DNA of 64,000 nucleotides from Sympetrum striolatum (lineage: Eukaryota; Arthropoda; Insecta; Odonata; Libellulidae), in contig OX388345.1 in the NCBI GenBank assembly GCA_947579665.1, forward strand, positions 67,509,454 through 67,573,453. Reading direction: 5' to 3'. Position 1 is the stretch's first letter, and each line of letters begins with the position of its first letter. Position numbers and translations under genes: made by a program. Positions 50,491 through 61,298 of this stretch are shown here, in pieces. A model generated the notes under the pieces. That model was not told the DNA's origin, searched no databases, and saw only the letters and a program-made list of their open reading frames with translations.

Positions 50491-51494
50491 GAGGTCATCG
50501 ACCTCGGGTCATTGACCTCGGGTCATTGACCTCGGGTTATTGACCTCAGGTCATTGACCTCAGGTCATTGACCTCGGGTGATTGACCTTGGGTCATTGAC
50601 CTCGGGTCATTGACCTAGGAGTTATCCACCTCGAGTCATTGATCTCAGGTCATAGACCCCGAGTCATCCCGGATTCGACCTCCTGGAATCGACCTCCCGG
50701 AGCCAACTTCCAGAAGTCGACGACCCGGAGTCGACCTCCCGTAGTCGACCTCCCGGAGTCGACTTCCCGGAGTTGACCTCCCGAAATTGACCTCCCGGAG
50801 TCGACCACCCCGAATTTTACTTATTGGAGTAAGTAAAATTCTTCTCGACTTCTCATAACTGTCTTGCGTGAATTGACCTCCCTAAATCAACCTCCCGGAA
50901 TGGACCTCGCCGAGTCGACCACGGGTCATCGACCTCGGGTTGTTGACCTCGAGTTACCGGCCTGAGGTCATCCACCACCGGTCATCGGCCTAGGGTCATT
51001 GACCTCGGGTCATCGACCTCTGGTCATTGTTCTCGGGTCATTGACCTCGGGTTATTACCTAGGGGTCATCGACCTCGAGTCATTGACCTAGGGTCATTGA
51101 TCTCAGGTCATAGACCGTAAGTCATCCCGGACTCGACCTTCCGGAATCGACCTCCCGGAGTCGACCTCCCGGAATTGACCTCCTGGAGTCGACCTCCCGG
51201 AGTCGACCTCCTCCAGTCAACCTCCCGAAGTTGACATTCCGGAGTTGACCTCCCGGAATCCACCTCCCGGAATCCACGTCCCGGAGCCGACCTCTAAAAG
51301 TCGACATCCCGGAGTCGACGTTCAGAGTCGTCCTCCCGGAGTCAACCTCCCGGAGTCGACCTCCCGTAATCGACCTCCCGTAATCAACCCAACCGAGTCG
51401 ATCTCGTGTATTAGACCTCGGGTCATCGACCCTGGGTCATCGAACTGGGGGTCATCGACCTCCAGGTCATTGACCTCTGGTCATCGACCTTGGT
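50491..51494. repeat. Satellites C and D, alternating
   Basis: C units (50491-50665), D units (to about 50820), a unique-looking spacer ending ACTGTCTTGCGTGAATTGAC, C units to 51115, then D and C again. Spacer and the TAGACCGTAAGTCATCCCGG junction recur near 61.4, 62.3 and 62.75 kb. Confidence 0.9.
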
Positions 51495-51664
51495 GATCTC
51501 GATGAAATGACGAAAATCAGGGCAAAATAGAAGAATAAAATTGAAATTTCGGTGAAATTATCCGTTTTCGTTCCTGTTTTCGATAATATCTCAATAAAGT
51601 GACAAAAATTTAGGTAAAATTGAGGAAAAAATTTGAAATTTCGCTCTAATTCTCTGTTTTCGTC
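51495..51664 (+). repeat. Satellite A, short block
   Basis: About two monomers between the C/D and B arrays. Confidence 0.8.
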
Positions 51665-52998
51665 ACAATCCATATATATCAATAAAAATCGTAAGAAACA
51701 GCTAAAAATGCTATAAAAATAGCTAAAAAAATTGTCAAAAGAGCTAAAAATCGTCAAAAATGACAAAAAATCGTTAAAAAAACAAAATAATTCTTCAAAA
51801 AATCTAAAAGTCGTTAAAAACAGCTAATAATTGGTCAATAATAGCTAAAAAGTGGTGAAAGACAGCTAAGTAATCGTCAAAAACAGCTAAAATATCGTCA
51901 CAAACAGTATACATTCGTCAAAAACAGCTACAAATTCGTCAATAATAGCTAAAAAGTCGCCAAAGACAGCTAAGAAATCGTCAAAACGGCCTTATATCGT
52001 CACAAAAAGTAAAAAATTCGTCGAAAACGGCTAAAAGTCGTCAAAAAGCAAAATAATCGTATAAAAACAGCAAAAAAAAATCTCAAAAAAGCTAAATAAA
52101 GTCAAAACGAGCTGAAAGTAGTCAAAATAGCTAAAATTAGTCTAAAAAAGGTAAAAATCGTCAAAAAAGGCACAAATTTCTAAAAAAAAGGTAAAAATCG
52201 CCATAACAGCTACAAAATCGTTAAAAAAAGCTAAAAAATAGTCAAAACAGCTAATAAATCGTCAAAAAATGCTACCAATCGTCAAAATCAGCTAAATATA
52301 TTAAAATACAGCTAAATATTCACCAGAAACTGCAAATCAATTGTCAAAACAGATAAAAATCGTCACCATCAATAAAAAATCGTAAGAAACAGCTAAAAAA
52401 TCTATAAAAACAGATAAAAAAATTGTCAAAACAGCAAAAAATCGTCAAAAATGACAAAAAATTGTAAAAACGAGCAAATAATTCCTCAAAAAATCTAAAA
52501 GTCGTCAAAAACAGCTACAAATTGGTCAATTATAGCTAAAAAGTAGTCAAAGACAGCTAAGAAATCGTCATAAACAGCTAAAATATCGTCACAAGAAGTA
52601 AACATTCGTCAAAAACAGCTACAAATTGGTCAATAATAGCTAAAAAGTCCTCAAATACAGCTAAGAAATCGTCAAAAACAGCTAAAATATCGTCACAAAC
52701 AGTAAATATTCGTCAAAAACAGCTACAAATTCGTCAATAATAGCTACAAAGTTGTCAAAGACATCTAAGAAATCGTCAAAACGGCCATAAATCGTCAAAA
52801 AAGTTAAACATTCGTCGAAAACAACTAAAAATCGTAAAAAAGCAAAATAATCGTATAAAAACAGCAAAAAAATCCTCAAAAATGGTAAATAAAGTCAAAA
52901 GTTAGAAGAGCTACAAAAAAGTCAAAATCAGCAAACAAAATCGTCAAATCAGCTAAGAATTCATCAAAAACAGCTTAAAATTCGTCAAAAAGGTTAAA
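51665..52998. repeat. Satellite B, longest block
   Basis: More than 60 degenerate units around CAGCTAAAAATCGTCAAAAA. A longer-range repeat is visible: CAAAAACAGCTACAAATT followed by GGTCAATAATAGCTAAAAAG recurs several times, giving a secondary period. Confidence 0.88.
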
Positions 52999-53328
52999 AA
53001 TTGTTTCGAGCAGCGGCGTAACTAAGCTTTCGCAACCGTGTAGCTCACGATCTTTTCAATTCCATCTCAGTCGTTGCTGGCTAATTTTTGTTGTGAGCGT
53101 TGCGAAGTTTCTACACAATTTCTCGGCAACGATCTTTCTTTTTTCATTGGATCATTGACCTACGAATTGGCTTCGTTTGCAGACTTCAATTGATATCATG
53201 CTTTTTTAGACCTGTGCTAGTTATTTGAACTCCGATTTTACCTGTGATCAAAACTTTGAAACTTTGCTGAGATGCCAAAACGATTTTGCAACTGTTTTTG
53301 ACGATTTTTAGCATTTTTTTAAATCGAA
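52999..53328. repeat. Segment E, copy 2
   Basis: Full-length second copy with the same block order as 45769-46090 (GTAACTAAGCTTTCGCAAC ... GCTGAGATGCCAAAACGATT) and only scattered differences. It is again followed by B then A. Confidence 0.88.
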
Positions 53329-56233
53329 AAAAAACAGCTAAAAATTAGTCAAAACAGCAATTAATCGTCAAAAATGCTAAATATCGTAAAAAATAGTTTA
53401 AAATCATCAAATACAACTAAAAAGTCGTCAAAAACAGCTTAAAAATAGTCATAATGGCTTAAAATTGTCAAAAATGATAAATATCATCATTACAGCTAAA
53501 ACATCATAAAACAAAATGCAAAAAATCCTCAAAACAGCTAATATTCGATCATATCTTCGAAAAATCACGAAAAAAAGGAAAAATAGACGAAAAAATATTG
53601 AAATTTAGGTGAAATTTACCGTTTTCGATGCTTTTTTCGATCATATCTTGGCAAAATCAGGAAAACTAAGGTAATATAGAGGAAAAAATTTGAAATTTGG
53701 GTGAAATTATCCGTTTTCGATGCTTTTTTCGATCATATCTTGGCAAAATCACGAACAGTGAGGCAAAATAGGCGAAATAAGATTTAAATTTAGTTAATAC
53801 TATCCGTTTTTTATGCTTTTTTCGGTCATATCTTGGCAAAATCACGATAACTAAGGCAAAATAGAGGATAAAGATTGAAATTTCGTTGAAATCATAGGTT
53901 TTCGATGCTTTTTTTAATCACATCTTGGCTTAATCACAATAACTAAGGCAGAATAGGGGGAAGAAATTGAAATTTCCGTACAATTATCCGTTTTCGAAGC
54001 TTTTTTTGATCATCTCTTGGCAAAATCATGAAAACTAAGCCGAAATATAGGAAAACATTGAAATATCGTTAAAAATTTCCGTTTTTGATGCTTTTTTTGA
54101 TTACATCTCGATTAAATGCCGAAAAAAGGGCAAAATCGAGAAAAAAAATTGAAATTTAGGTGAAATCATCATCCGTTTTCGATGCTTTTTTCGATCATAA
54201 CTTGGAAAAATCAGGAAAACGTAGGGAAAATTGAGGAAAAAGTTTTGAAATTTTGGTGAAATTATCCGTTTTCCATGCTTTTGTCAATTGTATCTTGGCG
54301 AAAGCATGAAAACTAAGGCAAAATAGGCGAAAAAAATTGAATTTCGTTGAAATTATTCGTTTTGGATGCCTTTCTCCACCAGATCTTGGTAAAATCGGGA
54401 AAACTAAGGCGAAATAGACGAAAAAAGATCGAAATTTTTGTAAAATTTTCCATTTCCGTTGCTATTATCGATCATTTCTTTTAAAAATCAAGAAAACTAA
54501 TGGAAAATAGAGGAAAAAAATTGAAATTTCGGTGAAATTATCCGTTTTCAATGCTTTTTTCGATGATATCTTGGCGAAATCAGGAAAACTAAGGCAAAAT
54601 AGAGGAAAAAGATTGAAATTTCGTTGAAATTATCCATTTTCGTTACTGTTTTCGATCATATCTTCTAAAAATCACGGAAACTAAGGCAAAATAGAGGAAA
54701 AACATTGAAATTTCGCCGAAATTATCCGTTTTCGATGCTTTTCTCGATCATATCTTGGTAAATTCACGACAACTAAAACAAAATTCAGGTAAAAGATTGA
54801 AATTTCGCTTAATTTATCCGTTTTAGATGCTTTTTACGAACATATCTTGCCAAAATCACGTAAACTAAGGCAAAATAGAGGGAGAAAATTGAAATATCGT
54901 TGAAAATATCCGTTTTCGATGCATTCTTTGATAACATCTCGATAAAATGCCGAAAATAAGGGCAAAATCAAGGAAAAAATTGTAATTTAAGTGAAATTTA
55001 CCTGTTTCGATGGTTTTTTCAATCATGTCTTGGCAAAATCACAAATATTAGGCAAAATATTGGAAAAAGATGGAAATTTCCGTGTAATTATACGTTTTCG
55101 TTTTTTTTCGATCATATCTTGTAAACATCACGAAAACTAAGGCAAAGTAGAAGAAAAAGGTAAAAATTTCGGTGAAATTATACGTTTTAGGTTCCCTTTT
55201 TTAATCATATCTTTGCAAAATCATGAAGACTACGGCAAAATAGAGGAAAAAGTTTGAAATTTTGAGGAAATTATCTTTTTTCGATGATTTTTTCGATCAT
55301 CACTTGGCTAAATCACTAAAAGTAATGCAAAATTTACGAGTAAAAATTGAAATTACGTTGAAATTATACGTTTTCGTTGCATTTTTCGATAATATCTTGA
55401 TTAAATATCGAAAACTAACGCAAAATAGGCGAAAAACATTAAATTTTCGCTTACATTATTATTATTTTTTCAATCATACCATGGCAAAACAACGAAAACT
55501 AAGGCAAAATATTGGAAAAATTGAAATATCCTTGAAAATATCCGTTTTAGATGCTTTATTTGATTACATCTAGATAAAATGCCGAAAATTAGCGCAAAAT
55601 CAGGGAAGAAAATTGAAATTTCGGTGAAATTATCCGTTTTCGATGGTTTTTTCGATCATATCTTGGCAAAATCATGAAGACCAAGGCTAAATAGAGGGAA
55701 AACTATGAAATTACGGTTAAATTATCGGTTTTCGATGCTTTTTTTTCATATCTTGCCAAAATCACGAAAACTAAGGCAAAATAGAAGGAAAAGGTTAAAA
55801 TTTCGGTGAAATTATCCGTTTTAGATCCTTTTTCAATCATATCTTTGCAAAATCATAAAGACTAAGGCAAAATAGAGGAGAAAGTTTGAAATTTCGGTGA
55901 AATTATACGATTCGATGCTAAATCGATCATATCTTGGCTAAATCACGAAAACTAAGGAAAAATATAGGAAAAAGATTGAAATTTCGCTGAAACTATCCTT
56001 TTTCGTTGCTTTTCTTGATCATATCCTTGCAAAATCACGATAACTAAGGCAAAATAGACGAATAAAGATTGATATTTCGTTGAAATTTTCCGTTTTCGAT
56101 CCTTTTTTGGATGATATCTTGGAAAAATCAGAAAAAATTAGGCAAAACAGAAGTAAAAGGTTAAAATGTCGGTGAAAGTATCCAATTTAGATCCTTTTTT
56201 TTGGTCATATTTTTGCAAAATCATCAAGACTAA
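53329..56233 (+). repeat. Satellites B (to about 53545) then A
   Basis: Short B run, then about 29 A monomers, interrupted at 56234 by the long-TIR element. The A array continues at 60588 in the same orientation. Confidence 0.9.
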
Positions 56234-56829
56234 TAGTGGAGGCAGAATATGTTCAACTTATCCTTTTTGGTTTATCAAGCTGAAAATTGGTGGAGATGTT
56301 CTTTGAACAGCCAAAAGCAAAATCCCAAATATCCCAAAAAATCCCAATTGGGCAACATGCCTAAATATTTAAACAAAAGTCGCCATCTTGGATTTTCGAC
56401 CTTGCATCATATTGAACGGTAGATCTCCGTATCTAATGGTGATAAAGACACACGGTTTGATTTAAACTACTTACTAAAGTGTTAACTAGACCCATGGCAT
56501 TTTATATTGAAAGAAAAATGAGTAAATATAAAGCTACACACGAAAAACAACTCGTCTTAGGGTAGCTATAACTGGAAAAGCAGCGTTAAATGTCGATTTT
56601 CGACCTTTTATTATCATTTTATCAAAAAATATATCGAAATAAAAGTTGTAGAACACATCAAAAGGCTTCAGAATGTTTTATTATAATCTCCGTAGTCCAA
56701 AAATTGTAGCTTCTACGAAGCGCCAAACACGTTCGCACACTCAGTAGATGACCACTAACGCGGAGCGCCTATGTGCGAGTATCCATCAAAACACCGATTA
56801 TAATGCCGGAAAGTATATTCTTATTCCTA
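56234..56829 (+). repeat. Left inverted terminal repeat of the 4.35-kb element
   Basis: Pairs with 59981-60587. Contains CAAAAGTCGCCATCTTGGAT and ends inward at AAGTATATTCTTATTCCTA. The match is interrupted by only a few small differences. Confidence 0.9.
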
Positions 56830-57130
56830 TATTCCTTATATCCTTATGTTATATTATATGCTATTGAATTGCTATGACTATAATATAACTATTCAAAGAA
56901 TTAACCAAATATTTTCCCAAATGGAAAACTAACGAAAATGATTTATAAAAATAAGGCAATAATATAAAAGGATAAAAAATTACAAGCTAACGACTATAAA
57001 GTGGAAATATAACCGGAAGAATTAATACTATCGAAGGAAACTAATATAAAACCTTTCTAAACACTAACAACAATAAACCAACATAAGAATAGAAATAAAA
57101 AACACTATGTCGAAAATTCTACTTGAGTTT

Positions 57131-57170
57131 TAATACACGATCGGTTTCAGAAAATTCTGTCCATCATCAG
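57131..57170 (-). ncRNA. Hammerhead-like motif at the Penelope-like 3' end
   Basis: Read on the minus strand: CTGATGA (57170-57164), a spacer starting TGGACAG, then GAAAC (57148-57144), then CGATCGTG. CTGATGA and GAAA are the conserved hammerhead core strands, and such motifs are known in terminal repeats of Penelope-like elements. Stem II is weakened here (GGAC has lost its GTCC partner), and the cleavage triplet is not clearly of the NUH type, so self-cleavage of this copy is doubtful. Confidence 0.4.
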
Positions 57171-57187
57171 GTAAAGAGACCACAACT

Positions 57188-59512
57188 CTAGTGAATATAT
57201 ACAATACAATGGCCAATGAGCAAGCAAGGTCTGAGAGGGGAGGAAGGGTTAAGGATATTAGGTGAGGGAAGCAGCGGGAGGAGGCAAACAGTTGATAAAA
57301 GCAGGGAGAGGTTAGGAAAGAGGTGAATGTTAGTTAGCGTATAATTATGATGTAAAATTTCTAATTCCTCCAGGTAGTTTAGCTTATTTCCTTGAGAATG
57401 GCTATGGAGGAGGGTGTTGGTAAAGTCTGAATGGTGTTTATTGTCGAGTAAATGTTTAGCGAAATGTGAGGCACTGGAACCATTGAGGAAAGACTGTTTA
57501 TGTTCTTTTGTTCGAATGTGTAAATTTCTACTGGTTTGGCCTATGTATATTGCATTACAGTCTTGACAATTTAATTTATATATACCAGATTTGCGTGTTT
57601 TATCGAATTTATCTTTATTGTTTAAAATAGTTTTTCCTAAGTTCTGCGTTGTATAGAAAGCGGGTCTGATGTTAGAGCATTTAAGAAATTGGCAAGATGA
57701 TAACTGATGTGGCCGAGGAAAGGTAGTTTCCTCCAACGTTGTACTTCCGTGAAAATGGAACAATCGGGATATATCCTGAAAATGTTTTGTTTCCTTTGTC
57801 TATGTGAAAGTATGGTATCTATAACTTTTTCGGAATAACCATTGGAGAGAGCCATGCATTTTATGGTTTTTAGTTCCTGAGAAACGTTTGATGGAGAGAG
57901 AGGGATATTTAAGAGGCGATGAATAAAACTATGAAAAGCAGCGTGTTTATGTGTGACTGGATGATTAGAGGTTGCATGAATTGTGTGGTTCGTATAAGTC
58001 GGTTTTCGATAGATAGAAAATTCAATTGAATCTGCATTCTTTGAGAGAGTTAAGTCTAGGAAGTTCAAATTGTTGTTATTCTCTATTTCTAAAGAAAATC
58101 TGATTTTACTGTGTTGTTGGTTTAGGTGTGACAGCTATTCAACTGTCTGTGGGATCCATTCCAAATACAAAGGACATCGTCAACATATCTCAATAATCTC
58201 AACCACAAAAAAACGGGTTTCGTCATATTCTGGGAATTTGTAAATAAATTATTCTCAAAATTATCTAAAAATATTTCGGCTAAAATTGGCGAGAGAGGAG
58301 ATCCCATCGCTAGACCATCGGGTTGATTAAAAAAAGATTTTTCAAACAAAACTAATTCTGCGAAATACATAAATCTGTCAACAGTAAAATATCGTGAACA
58401 ACATTTCTGTCCAAGTTTTTGTCGTACAATAATTTTTCCAACAGCTACAACACCTCTTTCCTAGCTATTTTTGTAAATATGTTATTAACATCAAAAAAAC
58501 AATTTTTTAGTTTGTATTTAATTTCAAATTTTTTAGTCTATTAGCAAGGTCGATGGAGTTTCGAATACCATATCTAGGTGAAAACAGGGTTAAGTTTTAA
58601 ATAAGTTCATTCACTATAGAGGCCAGTTTGTGGGTTGGGGATGAAACACATGATATAATTGGGCGGATGGGGATATCAAGTTTATGTAACTTTAAGAGAG
58701 CGTATAATCGTGGAGGAAGAGGATTTGGATTAATTATTTTATAATAATCCTTGGGTTTTAGCACAGTTGTACACTTTTTCACTATTTCTTTCACTTTTTT
58801 TATTTATTTCGTTGGTAGGGTCGTTGATTTTCAATATATGGTTGTCTTCTATGAAGGTTTGTACTTTTTGAGTGCAATTACTTTTGTCTATTATGGCAAT
58901 GCACTTTCCTTTGTCGGCTTTGGAAATAACGAGATTTTCACGTTCCACACTATTCATGATGCTAAGTAAGGTTTTCTGGGAAGTAAATTTACTGGGAAGT
59001 AAGAAGGTAACACTAGATTTTTCAGATTTTAAGTGATGGTATGGGTGAAGTTATGTTTTAAGGAACGATCATTCCCTTGATGGTTGAAAATATATTCACA
59101 ATCAGCTATCAGATTCTTAAAATCGTTACCGTTATAACGGCTAGAATTAAAATTCAGGCCTTTTGATAGGAAGTTGACTTCTTTATCAGAAAATTAACGT
59201 AGGATAGGTTTTTCACTCACAGGTAAAATACATGCTCTGTGGGAGGGAGTTTTGAGGAAAATCGGCGGCAGGTGGAATCATCCTGCGTAATTACTTCTGG
59301 GATAATCTGGTGAGTTTATCGCGGAGGGTATTTAACCTCTTAAAACAGATCTCACTGGCAAATGTTCTCACCTTATCATCAAAGCAAGCCCATTCAATGG
59401 GATAAAGGGATTCCAAAGGAATTCTACGCAGGATGATTCCATTTTTGGAATCTAGAACTCGTTCAGACCGGAAAAAGACTGCTGCGCAGCTTTTAGTTTC
59501 ATTATTTGGCAT
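57188..59512 (-). pseudogene. Penelope-like retroelement (RT plus GIY-YIG), decayed
   Basis: Penelope-like elements copy themselves by a telomerase-related reverse transcriptase fused to a GIY-YIG endonuclease. On the minus strand: an N-terminal piece at 59512-59291; RT start LVISKADKGKCIAIIDKSN (about 58930) and NDPTNEI; PRLYALLKLHKLDIPIRPII with SPTHKLAS (58700-58610); NQPDGLAMGSPLSPILAEIF and the catalytic RYVDDVLC (58370-58122); NFLDLTLSK and IYRKPTYTNHTIHATSNHP (58068-57900); then GIY-YIG nuclease GIYKLNCQDCNAIYIGQTSR with RTKEH (57590-57530). Frame shifts and gaps separate these pieces, so it is inactive. It lies wholly inside the 4.35-kb inverted-repeat element. The 3' flank carries the hammerhead-like motif. 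No second terminal copy was seen upstream. Confidence 0.88.
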
Positions 59513-59980
59513 TTATTCGTTTTTTTAAGTTCCTAGAGTGAGTTTGTGCGTAGTTCTTAGCGTTCCTTTAAGTTTTGAATGCCTAGTGTATGCTTGGGTT
59601 TGTGACTTGTAAGTGCTGTGTTACTGTATGTTTCTTTGTGGTGTGGGTTCCATTCACGTATAAGCATGGCTACTTCAGTGGAGGTTGTGTGTTCTATTTG
59701 CAAAAGGGTGGTTTTGGACAACGGCTGTGGTAACGATCCGGTCTTTGATTTTGGTATGGTTCGGATCCGAACGATTTAGATGAAATGAATGAGGAAGAAG
59801 AAGAAGACATTACTCCGAATTTCGATATCTTACCTCATTCTCGCCAAATTGAAAACTCGCCATTCATCAAGAAAAACATTCGTCCAAATTAATGGGGTAT
59901 CTTTCCTTTTATTTAATTTTATCTTACTAAGTTATAATTATTAAACACTTAAATATTTTATTAGTAAAATAATTTACTTG
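59513..59980 (+). other. Inner remnant of the 4.35-kb element with short zinc-finger-like ORF
   Basis: An ATG at 59666 opens 37 codons (MATSVEVVCSICKRVVLDNG ...) with a CxxC pair, ending at TAG 59777-59779. Shortly after, another frame reads DEMNEEEEEDITPNF and continues to a stop near 59892. Together they could be the N-terminus of a lost transposase with a mutated or spliced junction, but nothing identifies it. Confidence 0.3.
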
Positions 59981-60587
59981 TAGGAATAAGAATATACTTT
60001 CCGGCATTATAATCGGTGTTTTGATGGATACTCGCACATAGGCGCTCCGCGTTAGTGGTCATCTACTGAGTGTGCGAACGTGTTTGGCGCTTCGTAGAAG
60101 CTACAATTTTTGGACTACGGAGATTATAATAAAACATTCTGAAGCCTTTTAATGTGTTCTACAACTTTTATTTCGATATATTTTTTGATAAAATGATAAT
60201 AAAAGGTCGAAAATCGACATTTAACGCTGCTTTTCCAGTTATAGCTACCCTAAGACGAGTTGTTTTTCGTGTGTAGCTTTATATTTACTCATTTTTCTTT
60301 CAATATAAAATGCCATGGGTCTAGTTAACACTTTAGTAAGTAGTTTAAATCAAACCGTGTGTCTTTATCACCATTAGATACGGAGATCTACCGTTCATAT
60401 GATGCCAAGGTCGAAAATCCAAGATGGCGACTTTTGTTTAAATATTTAGGCATGTTGCCCAATTGGGATTTTTTGGGATTTTTGGGATTTTGCTTTTGGC
60501 TGTTCAAAGAACATCTCCACCAATTTTCAGCTTGATAAACCAAAAAGGATAAGTTGAGCCTTTTCTTGCCTCAAAATGCCTCCACTA
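59981..60587 (-). repeat. Right inverted terminal repeat of the 4.35-kb element
   Basis: Reverse complement of 56234-56829, starting TAGGAATAAGAATATACTTT and ending AATGCCTCCACTA. About 12 bp near the tip (GCAAGAAAAGG region) are absent from the left copy. Confidence 0.9.
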
Positions 60588-61298
60588 TAAGGCAATATAG
60601 AGGAGATAGTATGAAATTTCGGTGAAATTATACGATTTCGATGCTTTTTTCGATCATATCTTGGCTAAATCACGAAAATTAAGGAAAAATATAGGAAAAA
60701 GGATTGAAATTTCGTTGAAAACTTTCCGTTTTCGTTAATTTTTTTCGATCATATCCTTGCAAAATCACGATAACTAAGGCAAAATAGACAAATAATTTTT
60801 GATAATTCGTTGAAATTTTCCGTTATCGATCCTTTTTTGGATCATATCCCTTCAATATCATAAAGACTTAGGCATAATAGGGGAAACAGATTGAAATTTC
60901 GCTGAAATTATCCATTTCCGATGCTTTTTTCGATCATATCTTGCCAAAATCACGAAAACTAATGCAAAATAGAAGAAAAAAGAAATGTATTTCAATGAAA
61001 TTATCCTTTTTTTGCTTCAATTTTTGATCATATCCCGGTAAAATGACGAAAATTATGCTAAAAAGATGAAGAAAATTGAAATATCGCTAAAATTATCCGA
61101 TTTACATACTAGCCTTTTCGATCAGATCTCGAAAAAAATGACGAAATTTAAGGCAAAATTGAGGAAAACTATTGAAATTTCGGTGAAATTATCCGTTTTT
61201 GTTCCTGTTTACGATAATCACTATCATATGACGAAATTGAAGGCGAAGTAGAAAAATAAATTTGAAATTTCGCTCAAATTTATCCGTTTATTATATAT
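60588..61298 (+). repeat. Satellite A, continuation after the insertion
   Basis: Resumes with TAAGGCAATATAGAGGAG, exactly where the monomer was broken at 56233. About seven monomers, then the same A-to-D junction (ATATATGGAGGCGGCCTATA) as at 48.73 kb. Confidence 0.9.

Larger units (their letters stand above)
56234..60587. mobile_element. 4354-bp element with about 600-bp inverted terminal repeats and TAA duplication
   Basis: Left repeat 56234-56829 and right repeat 59981-60587 are near-identical reverse complements; the left one lacks about 12 bp near its tip. Ends read TAGTGGAGGC and GCCTCCACTA. TAA is duplicated at 56231-56233 and 60588-60590; removing the element restores the satellite A sequence GACTAAGGCAA exactly. 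A 3-bp TWA duplication suggests PIF/Harbinger but the termini are not diagnostic. No transposase is recognised. The middle is occupied by a Penelope-like element on the minus strand, so this is a nest of at least two insertions. Confidence 0.88.

Noticed and set aside
45383..52998. Short regular repeats that could suggest a CRISPR array
   Set aside because: The B and C/D units are direct tandem satellite without unique spacers, in a eukaryotic genome.
46346..56233. CENP-B-box-like TTCGTTGAAA in satellite A
   Set aside because: Only the TTCGTTG(G)AA start resembles the box; the required CGGG end is replaced by TATCC, so the match is not meaningful by eye.
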